From: Pontibacter sp. Tf4
GTDB taxonomy: Bacteria > Bacteroidota > Bacteroidia > Cytophagales > Hymenobacteraceae
Length of the DNA stretch: 64,000 nt
Direction of reading: 5' to 3'
Assembly (NCBI RefSeq): GCF_014212495.1
Contig: NZ_JACKZC010000001.1
Span: forward strand, 186,001 to 250,000
Positions 52,584-62,134 of this stretch are shown here, in pieces (the first letter of the stretch is position 1; every line of letters starts with the position of its first letter). The position numbers and the translations under genes were made by a program. Under the pieces are notes generated by a model. That model worked only from the letters and a program-made list of their open reading frames with translations. It did not search any database and was not told the DNA's origin.

Positions 52584-53300
52584 TTATCGAATTACTTTCT
52601 TGCCTGATTTTTCAGACAACAGCGCGATCATCTCTAATTGCACCGGCTTCAGGTAAGTTGTGTTAAGGTTGGTGTTATCGTTAAACGTAATAAGATACTC
52701 CCCTTCTTTGCCAAGGTATTCGATTTTGGCTATATCCGTCATGGCATAGGTGCGATCAGTAAAAAGCTCATTTACTTTTACCTGGTCTTCGGTTATAGTT
52801 ACATGCCATTGCAGCGAAAGCCATACAACCGCTGCCGACAACGCCAGCATAACATAAAACAGAATGCGCCAGATGCGGATAGAGCGTTCTCCTTCGGTTT
52901 GCAGCAGGTAGTTTTTATAGAGCGGGTAGTCGTGGTGGAGCAGGGTTGGCTGTGCCAGTCGTAGCGGTATAATGGCCAGGGTTATGCCCAGCAGCAGGCC
53001 GGGCGCAAACAGGGCAGTAAAGTTAGGTGTAAGCAGGTGCTGAAAATTGTGGGAACCTGAGTGAACAATGCTGGAAACCATAGCCAGTGCACCGGCACTG
53101 AAAACAGCCAGAATACAGACAAAAAAGAAATAAGCCCAGATCAGTTTCCATTCCTGTTTCTGCATGTAAGCCATTTCTTCGGAGGTAAGGGCCGTTTGGG
53201 GGCGGCCTGTCAGCAGACGCCTTACAGCAAAACGAACAACAGGCAACAGCAGCGCTACAGCAAAAAAGGTGATCAACAGGTTTCGGAAAATCTCGAGCAT
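52584..53300 (-). CDS. Uncharacterised membrane protein with PH-like tail
   Basis: A 238-residue protein with about four hydrophobic segments (about 5-22, 50-75, 90-115, 147-165) and a C-terminal soluble segment. That segment (WHVTITEDQVKVNELFTDRT, YAMTDIAKIEYLGKEGEYLI) reads like a bacterial PH (YcxB-like) domain. No specific family is assigned. It lies 21 bp downstream of the Mpo1-like gene on the same strand. Confidence 0.7.
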   Translation of the reverse strand: MLEIFRNLLITFFAVALLLPVVRFAVRRLLTGRPQTALTSEEMAYMQKQEWKLIWAYFFFVCILAVFSAGALAMVSSIVHSGSHNFQHLLTPNFTALFAPGLLLGITLAIIPLRLAQPTLLHHDYPLYKNYLLQTEGERSIRIWRILFYVMLALSAAVVWLSLQWHVTITEDQVKVNELFTDRTYAMTDIAKIEYLGKEGEYLITFNDNTNLNTTYLKPVQLEMIALLSEKSGKKVIR

Positions 53301-53321
53301 AGTCAGGTATTTTCCACAAAG

Positions 53322-53804
53322 TTAATAGGGTATGCCCAATTTCCGGTAAATAAAACCTAATAACCAGGCCGGCCCGATCAGCAGGAACTGTACATCCTTC
53401 AGGAACGACGGTTTTTTGCCTTCTACTTTATGCCCGTAAAACTGCCCGATCCAGGCCAGTACAAACACCACCAGGCTCACCAGCCACAGCGGGGCCTGCA
53501 GGTAAGTATCTACCAGGTAAACAAGCCAGAGCACTATAGCGCAAACTATAGCCATGCCTACAAACATAGTAGTTGACAGGCGCAGGTAAAAGAGCAGCCC
53601 CAGCACAACAACCACCGTCCCGAAATGGATGAACGGCTGCCAGGCTTCCGGGAAAGGAGCTTTCAGGAACCCGCTGGGGATACTTGCCAGCAACCCGATA
53701 ATGCTGAAGAAGATAAGCGGAACACAGATCCAGTGGATCAATTTATTTGTTTCGTTCTGATGACTTTGTCCGTATTCATCGAACCAGTGTTGGATTGGTT
53801 TCAT
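53322..53804 (-). CDS. Mpo1/DUF962 family membrane protein
   Basis: A 160-residue protein with four hydrophobic segments. The N-terminus QHWFDEYGQSHQNETNKLIH followed by WICVPLIFF matches DUF962/Mpo1 (YGL010w-like). Yeast Mpo1 is an iron-dependent dioxygenase in fatty-acid alpha-oxidation; the bacterial role is unclear. The conserved histidines (SHQNETNKLIHW and the later FYGHKVEGKKP) fit the metal-ligand pattern. It precedes the PH-like membrane protein gene by 21 bp. Confidence 0.87.
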   Translation of the reverse strand: MKPIQHWFDEYGQSHQNETNKLIHWICVPLIFFSIIGLLASIPSGFLKAPFPEAWQPFIHFGTVVVVLGLLFYLRLSTTMFVGMAIVCAIVLWLVYLVDTYLQAPLWLVSLVVFVLAWIGQFYGHKVEGKKPSFLKDVQFLLIGPAWLLGFIYRKLGIPY

Positions 53805-53914
53805 GGCGCTATAGTTGGAATGCCTCCTTTAAAGTTACTGTAATTATATAAAAATTACAATATGCCAGCAGCCCGGAATTGGGTAAAATGCAGCGTATAT
53901 TTACATATTATAAC

Positions 53915-53944
53915 TTGGTGTGCAAGCGGTTTTTTGTATATTTG
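53915..53944 (+). promoter_or_regulatory. Bacteroidota-type promoter of the sensor kinase gene
   Basis: TTG at 53915-53917, a 19-bp spacer, and TATATTTG at 53937-53944, an exact fit to the TTG-N19-TANNTTTG promoter of this phylum. It is about 80 bp upstream of the kinase start. Confidence 0.7.
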
Positions 53945-54023
53945 GCTATACTATATCCGTATGGATATGGTAACCATTCATAAAACAAGCTACCGCACAA
54001 AACCCCTGTTTTAACCCCGGTTT

Positions 54024-56945
54024 ATGAGATTTGCTAAAATTGTTTCTTTTCTTCAGGACCATTTAATAGCTGTCTCTTCTTTCCTGCTTATTTTTCTGGT
54101 AACCGTTTTTCTGTACTCCGAGACCCGCAATAAGGCACAGGAGCGAACCGAAAAGCTGTTTGAACTGCGGGCGAACCAGGCATCCGAAGCCATACAAACC
54201 CGCCTGAACGACTATATACAAGTGCTGGTAGGCGCCAAAGCCCTGTTTGTAGCATCTGATACCGTGGAGCGGGCGGCCTGGCACACATATTACAAAACAC
54301 TTAATTTAGAGAAGAACTATCCGGGCATACAGGGAGTTGGTTATACGCACTTCATCAGGCCTGAGGAGATGGAGGCGCATGTAAAACAACTACGCGCCGA
54401 AGGGTACCCGCATTACAAGGTAAGGCCGGAAGGCGAGCGGCCTATCTATAGTTCCATTATTTACCTGGAGCCATTTACAGACCGGAACCTGCGTGCTTTT
54501 GGCTTCGATATGTTCAGCGAACCGACCCGGCAGTCGGCCATGCGTATAGCCCGCGATACCAAACAGCCTGCCCTCTCGGGCAAGGTGCGCCTGGTGCAGG
54601 AAACCGGCCTCGACCTGCAGCCCGGCTTTCTGATCTACCTGCCTGTTTACCGCAACAACGCCGACCCTGAATCCATAAAGGACCGCCAGTACCTGATAAA
54701 AGGGTTTGTGTACAGCCCCTTCCGGGCAAAAGATTTTATGGAAGCCGTGCTCAGCGACGACTTTAACGACATAGACATTGAAGTGTATGATGGCACCACC
54801 ATGGATGAGGAATCGCTGCTTTATAGTACAGATTCTGTACAGCACCTGCACAGCAAAAGCCGCCAGGCACTCAGCAAAACCAATACGCTAACTATAGCCA
54901 ACCATACCTGGCGCATCCACAGTACAGCCAAGCCGGCCTTCGCACAAACATCCGATGCCGGCCTGCCTTATTTTATATTGCTGGGCGGTAGCATCATCAG
55001 CTTCCTGATGTTCTTTATCATCTGGTCGCTGTCGAGCACGCGCCGCTCTAACCGCCTGAAACAAACAATTACCGATAATGCCACCGCAGCGCTTTTTATG
55101 ATGGATGCCAATGGCTACTGCACCTTCATGAACCCGGCGGCCGAAGAAATGACGGGCTTTACCTTTGATGAGATCGGCAGAAAACCCCTGCACGAAATGA
55201 TCCATCATACCCACCCCGATGGCACCCCATACCCACGCTCGGAATGCCCGCTCGACAGAGCGCTGCTCCTGAACGACGGCATGCGGGCGCACGAAGATGT
55301 ATTTATCCGGAAAGATGGGACCTTTATTGATGTAACTGTAGCTGCCAGGCCAATTATTGAGAACGGCGTACCTACTTTTACCATTATTGAAGCGCGGGAT
55401 ATAACCGATGAAAAACGGGCCCAGCAAACGATAATAGAGAGCGAAGCCCGCTTCAGAACCATGGCCGACAACGCCCCGGTAATGATCCGGATAACAGACG
55501 CAGAACGGCAGGTACTTTACGCAAACAAGCAGTGGACCGACTTTACAGGCATTACGTTCGAGGATGTGGTAAAGCATGGCTGGCACCATATTGTGCACCC
55601 CGAAGACCGAGACCGGCTTGAGGCTGCCTACACAAAAGCCCTGGAGGACCAGACTCCTTTCAGAGTGGAATACCGCCTGCTGCGCCGCGATGGAGAATAC
55701 CGAAGTGTGGTAGGTACCAATACGCCCCGCTTTGGCGCCCACGGCGATTTTTTAGGCCACATAGGCTCTATTATAGATATCACCGAAATAAAGGATGCCG
55801 AGCGCAAGGTAAAACAGAATGCCGAACTGCTGCAGAAGCTCTTCCTTGAAGTGCCGGCGCTGGTGGGCCTGGTGCGCGCCCCGGATTACCAGTATGTGCT
55901 GGCCAACCCGCCGTACCGCAAACTATATGGCAACCGCCCGCTGGTAGGCAAAAACATTTACGAGGTGCACACCGAGGCCGAAGGAGCAGGCTTTTTTGAG
56001 AAACTACGCGAGGTATTTACCACCGGTAAGCCGTTTACGGGCCGCGAAGTGCCGGTTATAGTAGAAGAAAACGGTCAGCAGGATCCGGCTCCTGCCTATT
56101 TTAACCTTGTTTACCAACCACTGATAGACAGCCGCGGGCAGGTAGAAGCTGTGCTTATTTTTGCCATAGAGGTAACCGAACTGGTGGCAGCCCGCACCAA
56201 ACTGTTGTCGGCAAACGAGGAGATGAGCGAGAAGAACGTAGAACTGCTCCGCATCAACAGTGACCTCGATAACTTTGTATACACCGCCTCGCACGACCTG
56301 AAATCGCCGATAGCGAACATGGAAGGCCTGGTAACACTGCTCCGCGACATACTGCAGGGCAAGCTGGAGCCCGAGGACGAACAACTGCTGGACATGGTAA
56401 GCAACGCCATCAACAAGCTGAAAGGAACAATAGCCGACCTTGCCGAGATAACCAAAGTGCAGAAAGACCTGCAGTCGAAGGTGGAGCCGCTGAAGTTTGA
56501 GCAGATACTACAGGATGTACTGACCGATATAGAAGGCCTGGTACAGGAAACAGACACTAAGCTGGAAACCAATTTTGAAGTAGAGGCGATTCTGTATGCC
56601 CGCAAAAACCTGCGCAGCATTATTTATAACCTGGTATCTAACGCTGTAAAATACCGCTCCCCGAACCGCACCCCTGTGGTAAAGGTAAAAACCTACCGCG
56701 AAAAAGACTATGTGGTACTGGAGATAGCAGATAACGGACTTGGCATTAAAAAAGAGCACCAGCACAAGTTGTTCAGCATGTTCAGGCGCCTGCACAAACA
56801 CGTAGAGGGTACCGGCATTGGCCTGTATATTGTGAAGCGCATTATAGAGAACAACGGCGGCCGTATAAGCGTGGAAAGCGACCAGGATGTGGGTACTACA
56901 TTTAAAGTGTACTTTAAACAAACGCCTGCCGAGGTCGGCGCATAA
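54024..56945 (+). CDS. CHASE/PAS sensor histidine kinase
   Basis: A 973-residue membrane sensor kinase. A membrane helix (about 13-30) is followed by an extracytoplasmic CHASE domain (about 75-290; FRAKDFMEAVLSDDF, PIYSSIIYLEPFTDRN) and a second helix (about 312-335). Three PAS regions follow (about 345-460, 468-595, 605-725), the second with a PAC-type end (YRLLRRDGEYRSVVG). The kinase core has the HisKA H-box YTASHDLKSPIANMEG, N-box NLVSNAVKYR, G1 DNGLGI and G2 GTGIGLYIVKR. No response regulator gene is adjacent, so the partner is elsewhere. The ATG start is preceded by a good promoter match. Confidence 0.93.
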   Translation: MRFAKIVSFLQDHLIAVSSFLLIFLVTVFLYSETRNKAQERTEKLFELRANQASEAIQTRLNDYIQVLVGAKALFVASDTVERAAWHTYYKTLNLEKNYPGIQGVGYTHFIRPEEMEAHVKQLRAEGYPHYKVRPEGERPIYSSIIYLEPFTDRNLRAFGFDMFSEPTRQSAMRIARDTKQPALSGKVRLVQETGLDLQPGFLIYLPVYRNNADPESIKDRQYLIKGFVYSPFRAKDFMEAVLSDDFNDIDIEVYDGTTMDEESLLYSTDSVQHLHSKSRQALSKTNTLTIANHTWRIHSTAKPAFAQTSDAGLPYFILLGGSIISFLMFFIIWSLSSTRRSNRLKQTITDNATAALFMMDANGYCTFMNPAAEEMTGFTFDEIGRKPLHEMIHHTHPDGTPYPRSECPLDRALLLNDGMRAHEDVFIRKDGTFIDVTVAARPIIENGVPTFTIIEARDITDEKRAQQTIIESEARFRTMADNAPVMIRITDAERQVLYANKQWTDFTGITFEDVVKHGWHHIVHPEDRDRLEAAYTKALEDQTPFRVEYRLLRRDGEYRSVVGTNTPRFGAHGDFLGHIGSIIDITEIKDAERKVKQNAELLQKLFLEVPALVGLVRAPDYQYVLANPPYRKLYGNRPLVGKNIYEVHTEAEGAGFFEKLREVFTTGKPFTGREVPVIVEENGQQDPAPAYFNLVYQPLIDSRGQVEAVLIFAIEVTELVAARTKLLSANEEMSEKNVELLRINSDLDNFVYTASHDLKSPIANMEGLVTLLRDILQGKLEPEDEQLLDMVSNAINKLKGTIADLAEITKVQKDLQSKVEPLKFEQILQDVLTDIEGLVQETDTKLETNFEVEAILYARKNLRSIIYNLVSNAVKYRSPNRTPVVKVKTYREKDYVVLEIADNGLGIKKEHQHKLFSMFRRLHKHVEGTGIGLYIVKRIIENNGGRISVESDQDVGTTFKVYFKQTPAEVGA

Positions 56946-57096
56946 GCCTTATCTGAAGCAAAATCTACCCGTTAACAGCCCATAATTTACCTGTTTTAAG
57001 GCGGCTTTTTTTGACCGTTTTATACCCGAAAGTTGTTGTAACCAGACAGAGAAATGACTCTGAAAACGAACAACACATAACGACCAACGATTATAC

Positions 57097-58476
57097 ATGG
57101 CTAAAATAAAAACCTCTTACTTCTGCCAGAACTGCGGTGCCCAGTCGGCCAAATGGATTGGCAAATGCCCGGCCTGCGGCGAGTGGAATACCTACGTGGA
57201 AGAAGTAGTACAGCGCGAGGAACTCACCCCTACCAGCATCTGGAAAGTAGGCAGCAGCTCGGCCCAGGTGGCCAGCAAACCCAAGCCCATTGCCGATATC
57301 TCTTTTCAGGAACAGCAGCGCATTTTAACGACAGACCAGGAACTGAACCGGGTACTGGGCGGCGGCATTGTGCCGGGCTCTATGGTACTGATTGGCGGCG
57401 AACCAGGCATTGGTAAATCTACGCTGATGTTGCAGATTGCCCTGAGTTTGCGTGGCCTGCGGGTGCTGTACGTAAGCGGCGAAGAAAGCGAACAACAGAT
57501 TAAAATGCGTGCCGAGCGCATAGGGGCCGCCACCTCCGACTGCTTTATCCTGACTGAAACCGGTACGCAGAACATTTTCAAGCAAATAGAACAACTACAG
57601 CCGCAGGTACTTATAGTTGACTCTATCCAGACATTGCATTCATCATTCATTGAGGCGGGTGCGGGCAGTGTGAGCCAGGTACGTGAGTGTACGGCTGAGT
57701 TGCTAAAATTTGCCAAAGAAAGCGGAACGCCGGTTTTCCTGATCGGCCACATCACCAAAGAAGGTAGCCTGGCCGGACCAAAGATACTGGAGCACATGGT
57801 AGATACCGTGCTGCAGTTTGAAGGCGACCGCCACATGACATACCGCATTTTGCGCACTACTAAAAACCGCTTTGGCTCTACTTCTGAGTTGGGAATTTAT
57901 GAGATGATGGGAGCAGGTCTGCGCGAAGTTAGTAACCCGTCAGAGATCCTGATATCGCAACGCGAGGATGCTTTTAGCGGCATTGGCATTGGGGCTACGC
58001 TGGAAGGTAACCGACCGCTACTGATTGAGGTGCAGAGCTTGGTAACGCCAGCCACGTATGGCACGCCACAGCGCACCAGCACCGGTTTTGATGGCAAGCG
58101 CCTGAACATGCTGCTGGCCGTTTTAGAAAAACGTGGCGGCTACAGGTTAGGCGCCCAGGACGTGTTCCTGAACATAGCCGGTGGCCTGAAAGTGGAAGAC
58201 CCTGCCCTGGATTTGGCGATATGTGCATCTATCTTATCATCTTTTGAAGACATGCCAATACTAAGCACGGCCTGTTTTGCGGCTGAAGTTGGCCTGGGCG
58301 GCGAGATACGGGCTGTAAACCGGGTAGAGAACCGCATCACCGAAGCAGAAAAACTGGGCTTTACCGACATCTATATCTCCAAGTATAACAAGAAGGGGCT
58401 CGACTTCAGTAAATTCAATATTAAAGTGCACGCCTTTAGTAAGCTGGAAGATGTTTTCGGGGAGCTGTTTGGGTAA
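57097..58476 (+). CDS. radA: DNA repair protein RadA
   Basis: A 459-residue RecA-related motor helping branch migration in homologous recombination. The zinc finger is at the N-terminus (Cys10, Cys13, Cys24, Cys27), Walker A is GGEPGIGKST near residue 104, the RadA-specific KNRFGST motif is present, and the C-terminal Lon-protease-like domain includes AQDVFLNIAGGLKVEDPALD. Length is normal. ATG start, with about 150 bp separating it from the kinase gene. Confidence 0.96.
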   Translation: MAKIKTSYFCQNCGAQSAKWIGKCPACGEWNTYVEEVVQREELTPTSIWKVGSSSAQVASKPKPIADISFQEQQRILTTDQELNRVLGGGIVPGSMVLIGGEPGIGKSTLMLQIALSLRGLRVLYVSGEESEQQIKMRAERIGAATSDCFILTETGTQNIFKQIEQLQPQVLIVDSIQTLHSSFIEAGAGSVSQVRECTAELLKFAKESGTPVFLIGHITKEGSLAGPKILEHMVDTVLQFEGDRHMTYRILRTTKNRFGSTSELGIYEMMGAGLREVSNPSEILISQREDAFSGIGIGATLEGNRPLLIEVQSLVTPATYGTPQRTSTGFDGKRLNMLLAVLEKRGGYRLGAQDVFLNIAGGLKVEDPALDLAICASILSSFEDMPILSTACFAAEVGLGGEIRAVNRVENRITEAEKLGFTDIYISKYNKKGLDFSKFNIKVHAFSKLEDVFGELFG

Positions 58477-58621
58477 AAGGTTGCAGTAAAGCAGGAACAA
58501 CTATAGAATTTCTGCAAATCTGTGTGGCTTCGGAATTTATAGTTAGTAAATTGATGTTCAGTTGCATAGTTCTGAAAACAGGACTGCTGTAGCTGAACAT
58601 TTTTATTTTCCTGACCTTTTT

Positions 58622-60043
58622 ATGAAGCGAATCCAATTACTGCTGTTGCTGGCGGCGCTGCTGCTGGTGTATAACACGTTTGGGCAAAATAAAGCCACCC
58701 TTACCGGTAAAATTACCAACCCGCTTTCCGACGACATTACGGTCATCACCTACCCTAACCCGCTTATCCCGGAAGAAAAAGAAACGACTGTAGCGCTAAC
58801 CGGTAATACCTTTAAACTGGAGATTCCGGTGACGGAAACTACACTGGCCGAGCTGGTGCATGGCAACGAGGTAGTGCCCGTTTACCTGGAGCCCGGCTAT
58901 AGTTTAACCCTGAGCTTTAACGGCGACAAGTTTCTGAAAACGATAAAGTTTGAGGGCAAAGGCGCCAACGAAAACAATTACCTGGCCCAGTATACCCGCC
59001 GTTTCGATGAAGTGGAAGACTACCAGGTACTGCCAGACAATATTAAGCTGAATGAAAAGGAGTTTACCGAATTTCTGGAGTACCGCCGGAAAGACCAGTT
59101 GAAAAACCTGGAGAAATACAACAGTAAAAATCCTGTGTCAGATGCCTTTAAAGCCTTTGCGCTGTCTGAGATAAACTATGGGTTTGCTAATGATAAAGTA
59201 ACCTACCCGGCCTTGCGCCAGCGTGTAGGAGCCAGCAAAACCTATGTGTCGCCATCGGCAGGGTTCTATAGTTTCCTGACCGAACTGGAGGTAAACAATG
59301 GGGTAGCTATCAGCCCGGCCTACCTTGCTTTTCTGCGCAATTATGCAGCCCACCTTGCCAAAGCCACCGGCCTCACCGAAACCGACAAACTATACTATAA
59401 AAAGAGTTACGAGCTTATCTCAGATAAACTGCAGGGTACAGCACGTTCCATGGCGCAGGCACATATTCTCAAGCAGTCCATTCAGCAAGGGCACATCGGG
59501 TATTCTGAAGAGATCCTGAACAACTATAAAACCAGCGGCGCAGAGCCGGAAGTAGTAACCTGGCTGGAAAATTACCTGTCACAGAACAGCAAAAATGCCC
59601 TCGGCAGCCTTGCTCCGGATTTTAAGCTTAAAAGTATAGATGGCACGGAGGTAGCGCTGAGTGACTTTAGAGGCAAGATCGTTTACCTGAACTTCTGGCA
59701 GGCCGGCTGTGGCTTGTGCCAGATAGAGTTGCCGCATCTGCAGGCACTTACCAAACAGCTGCAGGGTAAAAATGTGGTGTTTCTGAACGTAGGCCTGGAT
59801 GATGATGAAGCCAGATGGCGCAAGACCGTCACTACCAAACAGCTGCTGGGCACACACCTGTACCTGAAAGGGCTGGAAAATGACCTGGTAAAACGCTACG
59901 ACCTGAAAGATGTGCCGGCTTATTTTCTGATAGATGAGGAAGGCAGATTTTTAACGATAAAAGCCCGGCGCCCTAATGACCGCGAAGCAGCCAAAGACAT
60001 CCTGCGCCACCTGAACCAACAAGGCCAGGCCAGTACCAAATAA
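58622..60043 (+). CDS. TlpA-like thioredoxin-family protein
   Basis: About 473 residues from the ATG at 58622 (MKRIQLLLLLAALLLVYNTF, a signal peptide); a TTG frame from 58562 would add 20 unlikely residues. The N-terminal beta domain (TLTGKITNPLSDDITVITYP) resembles DUF4369. A helical middle (about 125-330) follows, and the C-terminus is a thioredoxin-like domain. It has LGSLAPDFKLKSIDGTEVAL and WQAGCGLCQIELPHL with a CGLC active site in place of CxPC, and ends with PAYFLIDEEG (cis-Pro). It is probably a periplasmic thiol reductase. It has a terminator after the gene. Confidence 0.87.
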   Translation: MKRIQLLLLLAALLLVYNTFGQNKATLTGKITNPLSDDITVITYPNPLIPEEKETTVALTGNTFKLEIPVTETTLAELVHGNEVVPVYLEPGYSLTLSFNGDKFLKTIKFEGKGANENNYLAQYTRRFDEVEDYQVLPDNIKLNEKEFTEFLEYRRKDQLKNLEKYNSKNPVSDAFKAFALSEINYGFANDKVTYPALRQRVGASKTYVSPSAGFYSFLTELEVNNGVAISPAYLAFLRNYAAHLAKATGLTETDKLYYKKSYELISDKLQGTARSMAQAHILKQSIQQGHIGYSEEILNNYKTSGAEPEVVTWLENYLSQNSKNALGSLAPDFKLKSIDGTEVALSDFRGKIVYLNFWQAGCGLCQIELPHLQALTKQLQGKNVVFLNVGLDDDEARWRKTVTTKQLLGTHLYLKGLENDLVKRYDLKDVPAYFLIDEEGRFLTIKARRPNDREAAKDILRHLNQQGQASTK

Positions 60044-60067
60044 CCCAACCAACCTTTTAACCCGTTC

Positions 60068-60101
60068 AACCGCCCGGCGCCTCTGGTACCGGGCGGTTTT
60101 T
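60068..60101 (+). terminator. Intrinsic terminator after the TlpA-like gene
   Basis: Stem AACCGCCCGG / CCGGGCGGTT with an 11-bp loop, ending in a T-run, 25 bp after the stop. Confidence 0.88.
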
Positions 60102-60198
60102 TGTTTGTCTGAATCAGGATTTACAGGATTAAATGATTTTCAGGATTCAGGCCGTTTCTGTAGTTAATGACTATAGTTTCATAGGTGCGGTTTGTCCA

Positions 60199-60708
60199 AC
60201 CACCCCTGCCCCTCCTTATCCAAGGAGGGGAACTCTGACTTTGCTATAGTTTCAACTATAGTTTTATAGTTACAGACCAAGAACAGGACAGGTTTACCTG
60301 TCCCTAAGGAACTATAGCCACGAGAAAGTAACCGATCTGCTTTAACTAAGAGTTTGTAAGAAACTATAGCTAAGACTATGGCTATAGAGCTTGCTATCAG
60401 TCTTTGGGTTGAGCGCCTTTGACTTGTTGCGGTGCCGCAGGCAATCCGAGGTACGAGGATAGCAAGAAGGCAGCAGCGCGATGCCCGAAGACGGGGCCTC
60501 CCGGCCCGGGAGGGAGCCAAACAAACTATAAAACGATAGGCTCTTAGAGCTCCCAGGATTGGTAGAAACTATAGAAGAACAGCTTGGTTCGAATAGTAGG
60601 CAAAATAAACTATAGAACTATAAGACACATAAGATTCCTCGGCTAACGCTTGGAATGACAAAGAAGCAACTATAGACTAAGATAGATTCCTCACTACTTA
60701 CATCATAG
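60199..60708 (+). repeat. Long modular repeat, copy C
   Basis: Same orientation as copy B and same middle module as copy A: after TTTGGGTTGAGCGCC come CTTTGACTTGTTGCGGTGCC and GCAGGCAATCCG (equivalent to copy A read in reverse), then GATAGCAAGAAGGCAGCAGC. Hairpin blocks GGACAGGTTTACCTGTCC and CCTCCCGGCCCGGGAGG are intact. Confidence 0.87.
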
Positions 60709-60780
60709 CACTATAAACCATCATCAGTATAACCCAAAATAACCGTTGCAATAGCTACTGCGTACTTAAATTTCACACCT

Positions 60781-60795
60781 CCGTTAATTTAACGG
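60781..60795. promoter_or_regulatory. Inverted repeat upstream of the baeRF gene
   Basis: CCGTTAATTTAACGG is a perfect 15-bp palindrome (7-bp arms, 1-bp centre), 52 bp before the start. It could be an operator or part of a promoter; no binding protein is known. Confidence 0.4.
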
Positions 60796-60846
60796 GGATT
60801 TTGAAATCAAACTACTACCGAAAACAATACTTAAAAGGCAAAGCAT

Positions 60847-62037
60847 ATGGCATTAATCCACAAAAAAGACATTGAGAAACTACTTAATGTGCAGAACAAC
60901 ACACAGAATGCACTGTGCATCTCCATCTTTATCCCAACGCACCGCGCCGGACACGAAACGCTGAACGGCAACGACCAGATTCTCTTCAAGAACAAGATAA
61001 GAGAAGCCAAAGCCTTATTAGCCCGCCACGATGTACCGGAAGCAGAAATAAGCGAATACCTGAAACCGGCCGAAGACCTGCTAAGTGATGGGAATTTCTG
61101 GCGACACCAGGCGGAAGGGTTGGCTGTATTTATCACAAAAGGCTTTTCGGCACACTACACGCTGCCCGTAACCATGCCCGATGTGGTGTATGTGCTGGAC
61201 CAGTTCTACTTTACGCCGGTAATACCTTTGCTGAGCCAGAACGGACGCTTCTTTATACTTTGCCTGAACCGCGAAAAGATCGGTTTCTTTGAAGCCACCA
61301 TGGACAGGATACGCCCGATAGATGTGAGCTCTTTCGTGCCGGAGACCATGACCAAAGCCCTGAAATTTGATATAAAAGGCAAGGACCAGGATTTCACGAA
61401 CTCAACAACTACTGTAAACGGCTCTAATATTGTGCATGGCGCTGGCTCAACCAAAGGCGATGAAGAACATGAGCGTGTGCGTGAGTTTATGATAGAAATA
61501 GACAACAGCCTGCAGCAGATACTGCACGACGAGCATGTACCGCTGGTACTGGCCGGTGTAGACCATTACTGCAGCATTTTCAGGAACCATAGCAAGTACA
61601 AGAACATTGTGCCGCAGAATGTGCCTGTAAACGAGAATGCTGATATAAGCAACAGCAATGCGCTGCACGAAAAAGCACTGGCTGTTATAAAACCGCTGAT
61701 GCAGCAGGCGCATACCGAGTCGCTGGAAAGATATGAGAATGTGGCCGGAACCGGCGTGACCTCCGAAGACATTGCCACCGTAGCTGCCGAAGCCGTGCAC
61801 GGCCGTGTAGAGACACTGTTTATTGCACCTGGCCAACCGGTGTGGGGGCGCTACGATGCTAAAAATGCCGTGGCCGAGATACACGACGAATACCACCGTG
61901 GCGATGATGACCTGGTGAACCTGGCCGCCACTAAAACACTGGCACAGGGCGGACGTGTGTTTGTGAGCAGCTACAATGGCCTGAGCGAAGCCGCAGATGA
62001 TGGCAGCGCCAATGTAAAAGCCTTGTTCCGCTATTAA
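60847..62037 (+). CDS. baeRF-family (release-factor-like) protein
   Basis: A 396-residue protein that I assign to the bacterial archaeo-eukaryotic release factor families (baeRF3/7-like). The start LNVQNNTQNALCISIFIPTH followed by RAGHETLNGNDQILFKNKIR matches the first domain, and the end DDDLVNLAATKTLAQGGRVF with VSSYNG is the eRF1 domain-3-like segment. Such proteins are proposed to act on ribosomes, in rescue or termination under stress. No GGQ motif was seen. Its neighbours are a radical SAM gene 97 bp downstream and an MscS gene, which do not show a clear functional link. It is transcribed alone with a terminator. Confidence 0.8.
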   Translation: MALIHKKDIEKLLNVQNNTQNALCISIFIPTHRAGHETLNGNDQILFKNKIREAKALLARHDVPEAEISEYLKPAEDLLSDGNFWRHQAEGLAVFITKGFSAHYTLPVTMPDVVYVLDQFYFTPVIPLLSQNGRFFILCLNREKIGFFEATMDRIRPIDVSSFVPETMTKALKFDIKGKDQDFTNSTTTVNGSNIVHGAGSTKGDEEHERVREFMIEIDNSLQQILHDEHVPLVLAGVDHYCSIFRNHSKYKNIVPQNVPVNENADISNSNALHEKALAVIKPLMQQAHTESLERYENVAGTGVTSEDIATVAAEAVHGRVETLFIAPGQPVWGRYDAKNAVAEIHDEYHRGDDDLVNLAATKTLAQGGRVFVSSYNGLSEAADDGSANVKALFRY

Positions 62038-62079
62038 CGCACAACTATAGGTTAGGCTTTTTTAGCGATAACGTATAAC

Positions 62080-62107
62080 TTAGGGGCAGCCGGTTGGTTG
62101 CCCCTAA
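62080..62107 (+). terminator. Intrinsic terminator after the baeRF gene
   Basis: Stem TTAGGGGCA / TGCCCCTAA with a 10-bp loop followed by CTTTT, 43 bp after the stop. It ends just before the radical SAM start. Confidence 0.78.
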
Positions 62108-62134
62108 CTTTTGCAGCCTGTTTCAGCACTCCCC

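Larger units (their letters stand above)
60102..60846. other. Gene-free gap with long modular repeat
   Basis: About 745 bp without a credible gene. The left part has AGGATTTACAGGATTAAATG-like simple sequence (60117-60150), then repeat copy C (60199-60708), and then the probable promoter region of the baeRF gene with an inverted repeat at 60781-60795. Confidence 0.7.

Noticed and set aside
58562..58621. Upstream TTG starts for the TlpA-like protein, the permease (17306) and the radical SAM protein (62111)
   Set aside because: Each adds a short unconserved stretch, and in the TlpA-like case would hide the signal peptide. ATG starts were chosen.
60588..60600. GGTTCGAAT inside repeat copy C, which looks like a tRNA T-loop
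   Set aside because: Copies A and B have TTCCAGC and GTCGAAT at this place, and no acceptor or anticodon stem can be drawn.
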